DNA of 64,000 nucleotides, taken from the NCBI GenBank assembly GCA_004298675.1, contig SCRI01000060.1:1-64000 (forward strand). The letters run 5' to 3'. How positions within the stretch are numbered: position 1 is the first letter of the stretch; each line of letters begins with the position of its first letter. Both the position numbers and the translations under genes were made by a program. The notes beneath the pieces are model-generated. The model was not told the DNA's origin and did no database searches. It saw nothing but the letters and a program-made list of their open reading frames with translations. This document shows, one piece after another, positions 54,376 to 62,760 of this stretch. Origin of the DNA: a bacterium. GTDB lineage: Bacteria > Vulcanimicrobiota > Vulcanimicrobiia > Vulcanimicrobiales > SCRA01.

Positions 54376-55458
54376 TTACGCCACGGGCACCGGACGCGCG
54401 CGCTCGTACTGCACGGGCCAAGCGATCCCGGCGTCCAACTCCTGCGCCGCGTGCAGCGGCCAGAACGGATCCCGCAAGAACTCGCGTGCCAGCGCGACCG
54501 CGTCGGCGCTGCCGGAGGCGACGATCTCTTCGGCCTGCTGGGCCTGCGTGATCATGCCCACCGCGATGGTCTGGATGCCGCTCTCACGCCGGATACGCTC
54601 GGCGAACGGGACCTGATACCCTGGCCCCACCGGGATCTTCTGCGCACGGTCCAAACCGCCGGAGCTGCAGTCGATCGCATCGGCGCCCAGGTGCTTGAGC
54701 ACGCGCGCCAACTCCACGCTCTGATCCGCATCCCAGCCGCCGTCGACCCAATCGGTACACGACAGGCGCACGAAGAGCGGCTTGTGTGCCGGCCACGCGC
54801 GGCGCACCGCCTCCACTACCTCGCGCGCCAGGCGAGTACGGTTCTCGAACGTGCCGCCGTACTCGTCGCGACGCTGATTGGAGAGCGGCGAGAGAAACTG
54901 ATGCAGCAGGTAGCCGTGCGCGGCGTGGATCTCCACCACGTCGAAGCCGGCCTGGTCCGCGCGTTGTGCGGCGGCGACGAACGCCTCCCAGACGCCGGCG
55001 ATCTCCTCCAACGTGAGTGCGTGCGGCAACGGCCACGCCGGATGATACGGAACCGGCGAAGGCGCAACCACTTGCCACCCGCGCTGCCCCGGATCGAGAT
55101 GCCCGCCGCCGCGCCACGGCGCATCCGTGGAGCCTTTGCGTCCGGCGTGCGCCAGTTGAATCCCAGCCACGGCGCCCTGCTCGCGGATGAACGCGGCGAT
55201 CGGCGCCAGAGCGTCGCGCTGCTCGTCGCTCCAGATGCCCAAGTCGTCGGCGGAGATGCGTCCCTCCGGCGTGACCGCCGCCGCCTCCGTGAAGACGATG
55301 CCCGCTCCACCGACCGCGCGCGAGCCTAGATGCACGAGATGCCAGGGCAACGCGAGACCGCTGGGCGTGGAGTATTCGCACATCGGCGAGACGATGGTGC
55401 GGTTGCGCGCGGTGACGCCGCGCAGCGTCCAGGGTGTGAAGAGTCGTGACGCGCTCAC
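54376..55458 (-). CDS. old yellow enzyme family NADH:flavin oxidoreductase (YqjM-like)
   Basis: This 360-residue FMN TIM-barrel enzyme has SPMCEYS at the N-terminus, with the redox-tuning Cys of YqjM-type enzymes, the His pair in HAAHGYLLHQF, QLAHAGRKGS and the phosphate-binding GSADAVALAREFL. Such enzymes reduce activated C=C bonds of enones. The GTG 55458 start was translated by hand; GGAG lies about 11 nt upstream. It ends 3 nt before the conserved hypothetical gene on the same strand and may form an operon with it and fahA. Confidence 0.88.
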   Translation of the reverse strand: MSASRLFTPWTLRGVTARNRTIVSPMCEYSTPSGLALPWHLVHLGSRAVGGAGIVFTEAAAVTPEGRISADDLGIWSDEQRDALAPIAAFIREQGAVAGIQLAHAGRKGSTDAPWRGGGHLDPGQRGWQVVAPSPVPYHPAWPLPHALTLEEIAGVWEAFVAAAQRADQAGFDVVEIHAAHGYLLHQFLSPLSNQRRDEYGGTFENRTRLAREVVEAVRRAWPAHKPLFVRLSCTDWVDGGWDADQSVELARVLKHLGADAIDCSSGGLDRAQKIPVGPGYQVPFAERIRRESGIQTIAVGMITQAQQAEEIVASGSADAVALAREFLRDPFWPLHAAQELDAGIAWPVQYERARPVPVA

Positions 55459-55591
55459 GTTGACGTATGCTCCGTTCCTCTGACACGAAATCGCACGACG
55501 GCCGGGCCGCCTCTCCGGCTGGGACCTTGGCGAACTCCAAAGGGTTTCGCGGCAGGCAGGCGCACCACCGGCCTGGGCGAACCCGAGCCCC

Positions 55592-57661
55592 GTGCGACAT
55601 TCACTCTTCAATGCGCGCGGCCTTTCCGTGCTTACGGCGCTCTCGCTCTTGTGGGCCCCCGCCGTGACGGCATCCGCCGCTGCGATGCCCCAGAGCCTCC
55701 CCGCCGACACCGGCATGGCCTGGAGCAGCACTCCGGCCCAGATCGAACAAAGCTGCGCGGCCGCGATCTCCCAGAGCAAGGCGGCCATCGCCAAGCTGGA
55801 GATCACGCCGCTGGAGCAGCGCACGCTGCAGAACGCGCTACTGCCGCTCGAAGATGCGGAGTCGGAGCTCAACGATCGCACCGCCGTTGACGCCGTCCTC
55901 TATCAGCTTGCTCCGGACAAGGCCGTGCGCGACGCCTCCGCCGGCTGCGCGCAGCGCGTCTCGGACTACGAGACTACCCTCGCCGCCGACCCGCAGATCT
56001 ACGCCACCGCCTTGCGCCTGCAAGACCAGCGCGTTGCGCAGACCGCTGCCGAGCGCGCCCTGCTGCGGCTGTACGTCGTCGCGGGGCGGCGTTCGGGCGC
56101 CGATCTCGACGACGCCAAACGTGCCCAGGTTACCGCGCTCTTCCAGCACCTGAACGATCTCGAGCGCCGCTTCGGCATCAACCTCTCCGAAGATTCGACG
56201 ACGATCGTCGTCAGCAAGGCCGAGGCCGCCGGGCTGCCCGCGTCCTTCGTCGCGACACTGAAGGTTACGCCCAAGGGCTACGCCGTTCCGGTCAACGAGA
56301 GCACCGTCGGCCGCTTCATGGCCAACGCGCGCAGCTCGGCCGTGCGCGAACGCTTCAGCAGCGCCTACGGCAAGCGCGGCGGACTCCAGAACGTCAGACT
56401 GTTGGAACAGGCGGTGGCGCTGCGCGATCGGCTCGCCCATCTGCTAGGCTTCAAGACCTGGGCCGATTACCAGCTGAGCAACAAGATGGCGCGCACGCCC
56501 GCCAACGTCGATCGCTTGCTCTCGCAAGTCGACGTCAAGCTGCTGCCCAAGGCGCATCGCGAGGTGGCCGTGCTGGCCGCGCTCAAGCGTGCGCAGGGTG
56601 AGCGCGCACCGTTCGCGAGCTGGGACTATGCCTATTACGAGAATCAGCTGCTAAAGACGAAGTACGCCGTCGACGACCAGGAGATCCGCCGCTACTTCCC
56701 CATCGATCACGTCATCTCGAGCGTACTAGGCATCTATCAGCACCTGCTCGGCGTGACGTTCACCGAGATCACGCCCGCGCAGGCCTGGGCGCCGGGTGTG
56801 CGTGAGTTCTCGATTGCCGACAGCGCCAGCGGCGGAGCTATCGGCTGGTTCTACCTCGATCTCTTTCCACGTCCTGGCAAGTACGATCACTTCGCCAACT
56901 TCCCACTACGCATCGGACGTCTGCTTCTCGACGGAACGTATCAAAAGCCGGTGGCCGCGATCGTGGGCAACTGGCCCGAGCCGCAGCCTGGAAAGCAGGC
57001 GCTCTTGAGTCACGACGACGTCATCACGTTCTTCCACGAGTTCGGCCATCTCATGCACGCCACGCTCTGCACGGCACCATACGAGACGACCAACAGCATG
57101 GAGGGCGTCGAGCAAGACTTCATCGAGGCGCCTTCGCAGATGCTGGAAAACTGGATGTGGCAGCCCTCGATCCTCAAGGAAGTCTCCTCGAACGTGGACA
57201 CGGGCAAGCCGCTTCCGGACGCCCTGATCGCCAGAATGGTGGCGCTCAAACATCTCGACGACGGCGTGGCGTGGACGACGCAAGTGTTCTACGCGACCTA
57301 CGACATGACGATCCACAGCGCCGGCCCCCGCGTCGACGCCTCGAAGACTTGGCGGCTGCTCAAACGCCGGCTCACCGTCTTTCCGAGCATGCCGGGGACC
57401 TACCCGGAGGCGGGCTTCGGTCATCTCATGGGCGGCTACGACGCCGGCTACTACGGCTATCTCTGGTCCAAAGTGTACGCGCAGGACATGTTCACGGTCT
57501 TCCAGCGCGGTGGTCTGGAGAATCCCGAGATAGGCGCGCGCTATCGTGAGGACATCCTCGAGCCCGGCGCGATCTATCCGGCGCAAGAGCTGGTGGAGAA
57601 GTTCCTCGGGCGGCCGTTGAGCTACGACGCCTTCTACCGCGACCTGGGAATCACGCCCTAG
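55592..57661 (+). CDS. M3 family oligopeptidase, secreted
   Basis: This 689-residue zinc metallopeptidase of the thimet/oligopeptidase F type has an N-terminal hydrophobic signal (SVLTALSLLWAPAVTASA). The zinc motif HEFGHLMH is near residue 482 and the distal Glu lies in SMEGVEQDFIEAPSQ. The catalytic His and Tyr loop is in GYDAGYYGYLWSKVYAQD. Secreted M3 peptidases of this kind digest peptides in the periplasm or outside. The start is GTG 55592; no ATG is close. The 133 nt to the divergent oxidoreductase must hold both promoters. Confidence 0.9.
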   Translation: MRHSLFNARGLSVLTALSLLWAPAVTASAAAMPQSLPADTGMAWSSTPAQIEQSCAAAISQSKAAIAKLEITPLEQRTLQNALLPLEDAESELNDRTAVDAVLYQLAPDKAVRDASAGCAQRVSDYETTLAADPQIYATALRLQDQRVAQTAAERALLRLYVVAGRRSGADLDDAKRAQVTALFQHLNDLERRFGINLSEDSTTIVVSKAEAAGLPASFVATLKVTPKGYAVPVNESTVGRFMANARSSAVRERFSSAYGKRGGLQNVRLLEQAVALRDRLAHLLGFKTWADYQLSNKMARTPANVDRLLSQVDVKLLPKAHREVAVLAALKRAQGERAPFASWDYAYYENQLLKTKYAVDDQEIRRYFPIDHVISSVLGIYQHLLGVTFTEITPAQAWAPGVREFSIADSASGGAIGWFYLDLFPRPGKYDHFANFPLRIGRLLLDGTYQKPVAAIVGNWPEPQPGKQALLSHDDVITFFHEFGHLMHATLCTAPYETTNSMEGVEQDFIEAPSQMLENWMWQPSILKEVSSNVDTGKPLPDALIARMVALKHLDDGVAWTTQVFYATYDMTIHSAGPRVDASKTWRLLKRRLTVFPSMPGTYPEAGFGHLMGGYDAGYYGYLWSKVYAQDMFTVFQRGGLENPEIGARYREDILEPGAIYPAQELVEKFLGRPLSYDAFYRDLGITP

Positions 57662-57680
57662 CACGATGGCGGCGCAGCCC

Positions 57681-57709
57681 TTGCTCTGAGCGCCGGGTAC
57701 TGCTACAAT
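57681..57709 (+). promoter_or_regulatory. probable promoter of the tRNA-Ser(GGA) gene
   Basis: A -35-like TTGCTC (57681-57686) and an extended -10 TGCTACAAT (57701-57709) are spaced by 17 nt, about 90 nt upstream of the tRNA. This leaves a GC-rich 5-prime leader of about 80 nt to be trimmed. Confidence 0.6.
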
Positions 57710-57795
57710 CGCGGTCGTGCCGCGCCGCAGAGCGCGCGGGGGCATAAGGATTGGGGCCCTCAAGGCTGGGGCACCCCGGGGGTAGCCCGCATTGG

Positions 57796-57888
57796 GGAGA
57801 GGTGTCGGAGCCTGGTTGAACGAGCGCGATTGGAAATCGCGTAGGCGGCAAAACCGTCTCGAGGGTTCGAATCCCTCCCTCTCCGCCA
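57796..57888 (+). tRNA. tRNA-Ser (anticodon GGA)
   Basis: Acceptor GGAGAGG pairs with CCTCTCC. Anticodon loop TTGGAAA sits on stem CGCGA/TCGCG. The long variable arm and TTCGAAT T-loop are typical of tRNA-Ser. The CCA end is encoded (57886-57888). It reads UCC/UCU codons. Confidence 0.96.
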
Positions 57889-57893
57889 GTCAC

Positions 57894-57949
57894 GTTGCGG
57901 CGCGACGCCGCCGTGCAGCCCGTTGCGGCGCAACGCCGCCGTGCAGCCC
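57894..57949 (+). repeat. tandem repeat, 2 x 28 bp
   Basis: Two copies of a 28-bp unit (57894-57921 and 57922-57949) differ by one base. Each unit contains a GGCG/CGCC palindrome able to fold. It lies directly after tRNA-Ser(GGA) and precedes a short hairpin CCCCGC/GCGGGG (57986-57999) followed by CAATACTTT, a weak terminator. Confidence 0.8.
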
Positions 57950-58160
57950 GAGCCGAGTGGCCCGGAACCTTTCAAACATCGGGGTCCCCGCGAGCGGGGC
58001 AATACTTTAGATCTTAACCAATTGACGAATGCGGTGAATCCCGGTAGTATATGGTGCTCATGCGGCCTCTTCGGACGACAATGGAATACGCACCATCGCT
58101 ACCGCGACAGTAGGGAGCCCTAGCCGGCCCAACGCTCTCGCCCTGCTCTCCATCACGGTC
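57950..58160. other. non-coding stretch between the repeat and the MFS gene
   Basis: It holds the weak terminator-like hairpin at 57986-57999, an AT-rich patch with possible -10 boxes (TAGTAT 58045-58050 or TATATG 58048-58053), and the 17-codon frame described separately. From about 58130 the MFS reading frame is already open and hydrophobic. Confidence 0.5.
58060..58113 (+). CDS. possible 17-codon leader peptide before the MFS gene
   Basis: ATG 58060, a few bases after a TATATG/TAGTAT box, opens a 17-codon frame (product starts MRPLRTTMEYAPS) ending at TAG 58113. It lies before, and out of frame with, the exporter gene. It could be an attenuating leader peptide, as known for some resistance genes, or the residue of a frameshifted exporter start. 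The evidence is slight. Confidence 0.25.
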   Translation: MRPLRTTMEYAPSLPRQ

Positions 58161-59660
58161 ATGCTGGGCATGATCATGGCGATCATCGACTCGACGATCG
58201 TCAACGTCGCGCTCGATACCATGGCGGGGAATCTGGGCTCCTCCATCGACGAAGTATCGTGGGTGGTGACCGGCTACATCCTCTCCAACGTCGTGGTGAT
58301 GCCGCTCAACGGATTTCTCACCGCGCTCCTGGGGCGCAAGACCTACTACGCGCTCTCCTTGGCCCTCTTTACCGGAGCATCGTTTCTCTGCGGCACCGCG
58401 CACAGCGTGGGAACGCTCCTCATCTACCGCGTGATCCAGGGAATCGGCGGCGGTGCGCTCCAGCCCACCGCGCAATCGATCCTCTTCGAATCGTTTCCGC
58501 TCGAGCGGCGCGGTCAGGCTATGGCGCTCTTCGGCATCGGGGCGATGGTGGGTCCGGCGATCGGACCGACGCTAGGCGGCTACATCATCGACAACTACTC
58601 GTGGCCGCTGATCTTCTTCATCAACGTGCCAATCGGCATCATCGCGCTGCTGATGACGCTGGCCTTCGTCCCCGACCCGCACTACATCAAGCGCCCCGAC
58701 ACCGCGAATTTCGATTGGCTGGGGCTCGGCTCGATGGTCGTGGGTCTGGCATCCCTGCAATACGTGCTGGAACGCGGCCAGCATGACGACTGGTACGCCT
58801 CGAGCACGATCATCCTGCTCACGATAACTTCGATCCTGGGCATCGGCCTCTTCGTCGTGCGCCAGCTCACCGTGAAGAATCCCATCGTGAACTTGCGCGT
58901 CTTCCGGTCGCGCAGCTTCACGGCAGGCAATTTGCTGGGCGTGATCACGGGGTTTGGGCTCTTCGGCACCGCCTTGATCCTGCCGCTCTTCTTCCAATCC
59001 TTATTGGGCTTCAGCGCCTTCGCTACCGGCATGGCACTGATGCCGGGCGCGATCGCCACCGCCATCAGCATGCCCATCGCGGGGCGCCTTGCCGATCGCA
59101 TCGACGAGCGCATCCCTATCCTCTTCGGCATGCTGCTCTTCGGCGGCGCGACGTGGTGGATGGGATCGCTCAATCAAGCTGCGGGATATTGGGACGTCTT
59201 TTGGCCGCGCGTCTTCCAAGGTTTCTCGCTGGGCTTCCTCTTCGTCCCGCTCTCAACGGTGACGATGGCCGCGGTGCCGCGCGCCGAGACGCCCAACGCC
59301 AGCGGACTCTACACGCTGATCCGCCAGCTGGGGGGCAGCCTAGGCATCGCGATCCTGACCACGATCCTGCAGCGCGACCAAACCAGCGCCTACCAGAATC
59401 TTGCGGCCGGCGTCGCCATCTCCCATCCCGCAGTCGCGCAGGCATTGCAGAAGGCGACCCATCTCTTCATGGCTCAAGGGCATACGCTGTGGGAGTCGCA
59501 GCGTCTAGCGCTGCTCTCGATCGCGCAGATGGTGCAGACCAACGCGCTGGCAATTTCCTACGACGATCTCTTCCGTTTCAGCGGCGCCATCTTTTTCTTA
59601 GTGCTGCCGGCGATTCTACTGCTCAAGAATCCCAACGGGTCCAACAAAGCCGCACCTTAG
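58161..59660 (+). CDS. MFS exporter, DHA2 (EmrB/QacA) 14-helix family
   Basis: This is a proton-driven multidrug or metabolite exporter of the inner membrane. From ATG 58161 it has 499 residues. Helix 1 carries the DHA2 motif IDSTIVNVALDTMA, helix 5 motif C reads GPAIGPTLGGYI, and the loop after helix 2 reads LGRKTYYALS. About 14 helices can be counted. The first helix appears to begin upstream of the ATG (NALALLSITV), while no ATG, GTG or TTG exists in frame back to the stop at 58035. The true start may therefore be a rare codon, or a base may be missing. The substrate is unknown. Confidence 0.88.
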   Translation: MLGMIMAIIDSTIVNVALDTMAGNLGSSIDEVSWVVTGYILSNVVVMPLNGFLTALLGRKTYYALSLALFTGASFLCGTAHSVGTLLIYRVIQGIGGGALQPTAQSILFESFPLERRGQAMALFGIGAMVGPAIGPTLGGYIIDNYSWPLIFFINVPIGIIALLMTLAFVPDPHYIKRPDTANFDWLGLGSMVVGLASLQYVLERGQHDDWYASSTIILLTITSILGIGLFVVRQLTVKNPIVNLRVFRSRSFTAGNLLGVITGFGLFGTALILPLFFQSLLGFSAFATGMALMPGAIATAISMPIAGRLADRIDERIPILFGMLLFGGATWWMGSLNQAAGYWDVFWPRVFQGFSLGFLFVPLSTVTMAAVPRAETPNASGLYTLIRQLGGSLGIAILTTILQRDQTSAYQNLAAGVAISHPAVAQALQKATHLFMAQGHTLWESQRLALLSIAQMVQTNALAISYDDLFRFSGAIFFLVLPAILLLKNPNGSNKAAP

Positions 59661-59684
59661 CGTTGGCGTAGCGCGGACAAACCT

Positions 59685-59774
59685 GGCGGAGAGGGTGGGA
59701 TTCGAACCCACGAGACGCTCATCACGTCTGCTCGCTTTCGAGGCGAGTGCCTTCAACCACTCGACCACCTCTCC
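59685..59774 (-). tRNA. tRNA-Ser (anticodon CGA)
   Basis: On the minus strand acceptor GGAGAGG pairs with CCTCTCC, anticodon stem CTCGC/GCGAG carries loop CTCGAAA, and a long variable arm is present. CCA is encoded. It reads UCG. Confidence 0.96.
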
Positions 59775-59792
59775 CCATCGCGGGACGCCTCT

Positions 59793-60257
59793 TCAGTTTT
59801 CCTCGCTCGCTCGCCGCTGCGCGGCGAAGAACGAGCGTAGCTGTTCGGCCGCCTCTTCTTCGAGGACGCCGCCGAGGACGTCCATCCGATGATTGAGCCG
59901 CGGATCCCTCAGGAGATCCATGATCGATCCCGCCGCGCCGCCTTTGGGATCGTAACACCCGAAGACCACGCGATCTACCCGAGCAGCAACCAGAGCCCCC
60001 GCGCACATGACGCACGGCTCCTTCGTCACGTAGAGCGTGCCGCCGGTTAGGCGCCACCGTCCTAAGCGGCGCGCCGCCTCCCGGATGGCCATCATCTCCG
60101 CGTGCGCCGTCGGATCCGGTGCCGTCTCCTTGACGTTCCACGCTTCGATGACTTCCCCGTCGATCACCAACACCGCGCCTACGGGGACCTCTCCGGCGCG
60201 CCGGGCCTCTTCTGCAAGAGCCATCGCGCGGCGGAGAAACGCTTCGTCACTCTCCAT
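59793..60257 (-). CDS. tadA: tRNA adenosine(34) deaminase TadA
   Basis: TadA converts A34 to inosine in tRNA-Arg(ACG). The 154-residue zinc deaminase has HAEMMAIREA with the zinc His and catalytic Glu, and PCVMCAGAL with the two zinc Cys. ATG 60257 was chosen because the longer frame would run into the tRNA-Arg(CCG) gene. Its substrate tRNA gene is at 60915-60991. Confidence 0.95.
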   Translation of the reverse strand: MESDEAFLRRAMALAEEARRAGEVPVGAVLVIDGEVIEAWNVKETAPDPTAHAEMMAIREAARRLGRWRLTGGTLYVTKEPCVMCAGALVAARVDRVVFGCYDPKGGAAGSIMDLLRDPRLNHRMDVLGGVLEEEAAEQLRSFFAAQRRASEEN

Positions 60258-60266
60258 GAAATCACG

Positions 60267-60340
60267 TGCGCCCGAGTGGGCTCGAACCACCAGCCTTCGC
60301 CTTCGGAGGGCGACGCGCTATCCAATTGCGCCACGGGCGC
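60267..60340 (-). tRNA. tRNA-Arg (anticodon CCG)
   Basis: Minus-strand acceptor GCGCCCG pairs with CGGGCGC. D-stem GCGC/GCGC and anticodon stem TCGCC/GGCGA with loop CTCCGAA are present. CCA is not encoded. It reads CGG. Confidence 0.94.
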
Positions 60341-60381
60341 GCAGGGTGATGGAGATTGTCTCCTAGCGAGCGATTACCTCT

Positions 60382-60612
60382 TTACCGCGCATCGTCCGAG
60401 ATGTTGGTTGGGATGTGCTTGAACAGGTCCAGCTTGTGGTCGATCAGGCCGCGATAAAACTTGCGAACGCAATCAGGATGACCGAAGAAATACGTTCGCG
60501 CGTAAGCTAGATCGTCGCCGCTCGAGTCGGGTACGTAGTGCGCGATCTCGACCTCCTCCATCTGGCCCCGGTCGACCGGATGCGGGCAAAAATCGCAAGG
60601 AATCGTCGACAT
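60382..60612 (-). CDS. small Cys/His protein of unknown function
   Basis: This 76-residue soluble protein begins MSTIPCDFCPHPVDRG, with a CxxC and nearby His that could bind zinc together with HPDC further on. The rest is acidic and aromatic (EVEIAHYVPDS, YARTYFFGHPD). I do not recognise the family. A good GGGGGAG ribosome site precedes the ATG, which supports a real gene. It lies alone between tRNA genes. Confidence 0.65.
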   Translation of the reverse strand: MSTIPCDFCPHPVDRGQMEEVEIAHYVPDSSGDDLAYARTYFFGHPDCVRKFYRGLIDHKLDLFKHIPTNISDDAR

Positions 60613-60724
60613 GTTTTCTCCCCCAACCCACTCGGCAACGCCTCGTCGTGAGGGCCTCTCTCTATCTCTGTACCCTGAAGCAAGCCGACGGACGAGTCGC
60701 CTCGCCCGCCGGCGCGCTTTATGC

Positions 60725-60799
60725 TGGTGACTCGGGCAGGATTTGAACCTGCGACCAAGGGCTTATGAGTCCCCTGCTCTACCGCTGAGCTACCGAGCC
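60725..60799 (-). tRNA. tRNA-Met (anticodon CAT, elongator type)
   Basis: Minus-strand acceptor GGCTCGG pairs with CCGAGTC. Anticodon loop CTCATAA sits in GGGGA...GCCCT, a common elongator tRNA-Met arrangement. CCA is encoded. The first pair is G-C, so it is not initiator-like. An Ile(CAU) identity cannot be fully excluded. Confidence 0.92.
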
Positions 60800-60914
60800 A
60801 TCGCGAACGGCGTTGGTGTCCCATCGCGGGTCCTTTTCGACGCCCTCGTATACCTAACCCCTCGAAACGGCGTCAACGGAGACGCCGGCGTTGTCGCCGG
60901 CGTCGATCCCACGA

Positions 60915-60991
60915 TGGCGCGCTCGGAGAGATTCGAACTCCCGACCCCCAAGTTCGTAGCCTGGTGCTCTATCCAGCTGAGCTACGAGCGC
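60915..60991 (-). tRNA. tRNA-Arg (anticodon ACG)
   Basis: Minus-strand acceptor GCGCTCG pairs with CGAGCGC. Anticodon loop CTACGAA gives ACG, whose A34 is the TadA target. CCA is encoded. It reads CGU/CGC/CGA after deamination. Confidence 0.95.
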
Positions 60992-61079
60992 AACCGCTAT
61001 ATGTTGCCAAACAAATACCCGTTCCGTCAAGACCCCCTCGCGAATGCGGGGCGACGAAACCGTCGCCCCGCTCCGGTGT

Positions 61080-61172
61080 TGGCGGAGAGAGAGGGATTCG
61101 AACCCTCGCTACGAGTTGACCCCGTAGGACGGTTTAGCAAACCGCTGCCTTCAGCCGCTCGGCCATCTCTCC
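61080..61172 (-). tRNA. tRNA-Ser (anticodon GCT)
   Basis: Minus-strand acceptor GGAGAGA pairs with TCTCTCC. Anticodon loop TTGCTAA on stem CGGT/ACCG and a long variable arm are present. CCA is encoded. It reads AGC/AGU. Confidence 0.95.
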
Positions 61173-61218
61173 AAGCCCACTCGCCGTACTCGCTGACGCG
61201 CTGGGCAAACTGCCAGGT

Positions 61219-62391
61219 TCACCCCGTTTGGCCGTTCTCCTCCGCGACGCTCACCGGCAGCGCGCGTCTACGCGCCGCCAGCAGCGCTACGACACGCGCA
61301 GCGTCGTAGGCGGCGGCAGGCCGCCGCAAGCGCGTGATGCGCCGGCGCATCGCATCCAGTCGAGCCGGATCGTCGATCAACGCCCCCACCACCTCCGGCA
61401 ACGCGGTAACGCTGCCCACGCGCACGGCAGCCTTGCGCTCGAGCAGGTAGCGCGTGTTACGCTCTTCCTGCCCGGGCAACGGCTTCACCAGCACCATCGG
61501 CAGCTCTGCGCAGAGCGACTCGGAACTGGTCAATCCCCCGGGTTTGGAAAGCAGCAGATCGGCCGCGTGCATGTAGTCGTAGACGTTATCGACGAAGCCG
61601 ACGACGCGCAGCGGATACTCCAGCGTTTGCGCAAGCTCCAGCAACCGCCGCTCGAGCCGCGCGTTCTTGCCTACGATCACGACCGCGGTCAGCGGCGTCT
61701 CGATGCTCTCCAGCGCCCGCATCATCTTGTCGACGGGCCCGATGCCCAAGCCGCCGCCCATGATGAGCACGAGCGCCCGATCGGCGGGCAGACCCAGCGC
61801 GCGCCGGAGCTCCGCCTTCTCCCGTTGCTGACCGAAACAGGGGTTCACGGGGATGCCGGAAACGTGCACACGCTCCGGCACCACGCCTCGCCCAACCAAC
61901 GCCGATCGCATCTCGGGCGTCGCGACGCAGTAGGCGTCGATATTGCGATAGATCCAGAAGGGATGCAGCGCAAAGTCGGTGACGATGCCCATGACCGGAA
62001 CCTCTTCGCCGAACTGACGCTTGTACTCCGACATCACACCGCAGGGGAAGGCGTGGGTGCATATCACGACGTCGGCGCGCGAACGCTCCACCATCGTGCG
62101 CAGCTTGGTCGCGGTGAACTGATTGATCCACGTCTTGAAGCTGCCGACCTTCGTAGCTCGTTCGGCCTGCTCGTACATGTACCGGTAGAGTTGCGGGATG
62201 GTCTTGACCATCCCGATGTAGCCGTTGGAGACGAGCTTGGAGAAGATCGAGGCGGCATACTTGTACGAATCGACGATTTCGCATTCGAACTCACCGGGGT
62301 AGAGCTCATCCAGCGCCGTTCGCACCGCGCCGGCGGCGGCGGTGTGCCCAACGCCGACGCTCGCGGAGAGGAACAGAATGCGTGAGGGCAC
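61219..62391 (-). CDS. processive diacylglycerol glycosyltransferase-like (MGDG synthase/UgtP family, GT28)
   Basis: This 390-residue membrane-associated glycosyltransferase makes glycolipids from diacylglycerol and a UDP-sugar in related bacteria. The N-terminal MGDG-synthase domain shows SASVGVGHTAAAGAV and the typical YIGMVKTIPQLYRYMYE. The C-terminal GT-B half has MGGGLGIGP, VGFVDNVYDYMHAADLLLSKPGGLTSSES and the donor-binding Glu-Glu after LPGQ. GTG 62391 lies very close to AGGAGG, so the start may be slightly further in. It follows the DUF1292 gene by 6 nt. Confidence 0.9.
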   Translation of the reverse strand: MPSRILFLSASVGVGHTAAAGAVRTALDELYPGEFECEIVDSYKYAASIFSKLVSNGYIGMVKTIPQLYRYMYEQAERATKVGSFKTWINQFTATKLRTMVERSRADVVICTHAFPCGVMSEYKRQFGEEVPVMGIVTDFALHPFWIYRNIDAYCVATPEMRSALVGRGVVPERVHVSGIPVNPCFGQQREKAELRRALGLPADRALVLIMGGGLGIGPVDKMMRALESIETPLTAVVIVGKNARLERRLLELAQTLEYPLRVVGFVDNVYDYMHAADLLLSKPGGLTSSESLCAELPMVLVKPLPGQEERNTRYLLERKAAVRVGSVTALPEVVGALIDDPARLDAMRRRITRLRRPAAAYDAARVVALLAARRRALPVSVAEENGQTG

Positions 62392-62397
62392 AGCCTC

Positions 62398-62733
62398 CTA
62401 GTCGCCGTCTCCCGACGGCTCCTCGGCGAGGGTCAGAAAGTGATCCAGCACCTCTTGCGCCAGCTCCTCGTCCTCGAGGATCGTCCCCGCCTCGTCGGTG
62501 ACGATAAACTCGTCGTTGGCTTTGTTATAGCAGATCGCATAGGACTCGTGGCTCTCCTCGTCCTCGAGGAGGCCGACGACCTCGTACTCGAGATGCCGCT
62601 CATCCTCGGTCTCGACGACGAGGATATCTTCGAGCTCCAGCTTCCCTGACGGGGACTGTCCATTGTCGGAAATCGCTGTATCCTCCGAATATGGGTGGCC
62701 GCTGTCCCGCCACGTGGACGAGCCCGGTCGCAC
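62398..62733 (-). CDS. DUF1292 family acidic protein (YrzB-like)
   Basis: This 111-residue, very acidic protein has the DUF1292 core (DILVVETEDERHLEYEVVGLLEDEESHESYAICY and so on, split here across the field) ending in DEELAQEVLDHFL. Function is unknown. In Firmicutes such a gene sits beside ruvX and mltG, exactly as here. Two starts are possible: GTG 62733 after AGGAA, or an ATT at 62673 preceded by GGAGG with 8-nt spacing, which would give a 91-residue protein. Confidence 0.85.
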   Translation of the reverse strand: MRPGSSTWRDSGHPYSEDTAISDNGQSPSGKLELEDILVVETEDERHLEYEVVGLLEDEESHESYAICYNKANDEFIVTDEAGTILEDEELAQEVLDHFLTLAEEPSGDGD

Positions 62734-62760
62734 ACTGTTCCTGGACCGGCTCCACCGCTC

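Noticed and set aside
57894-57949. CRISPR array
   Set aside because: The two 28-bp copies are directly adjacent with no spacers and no cas genes are present.
57796-61172. Genomic island integrated at a tRNA gene
   Set aside because: No integrase, transposase, attachment-site duplication or shift in base composition could be seen around the tRNA cluster.
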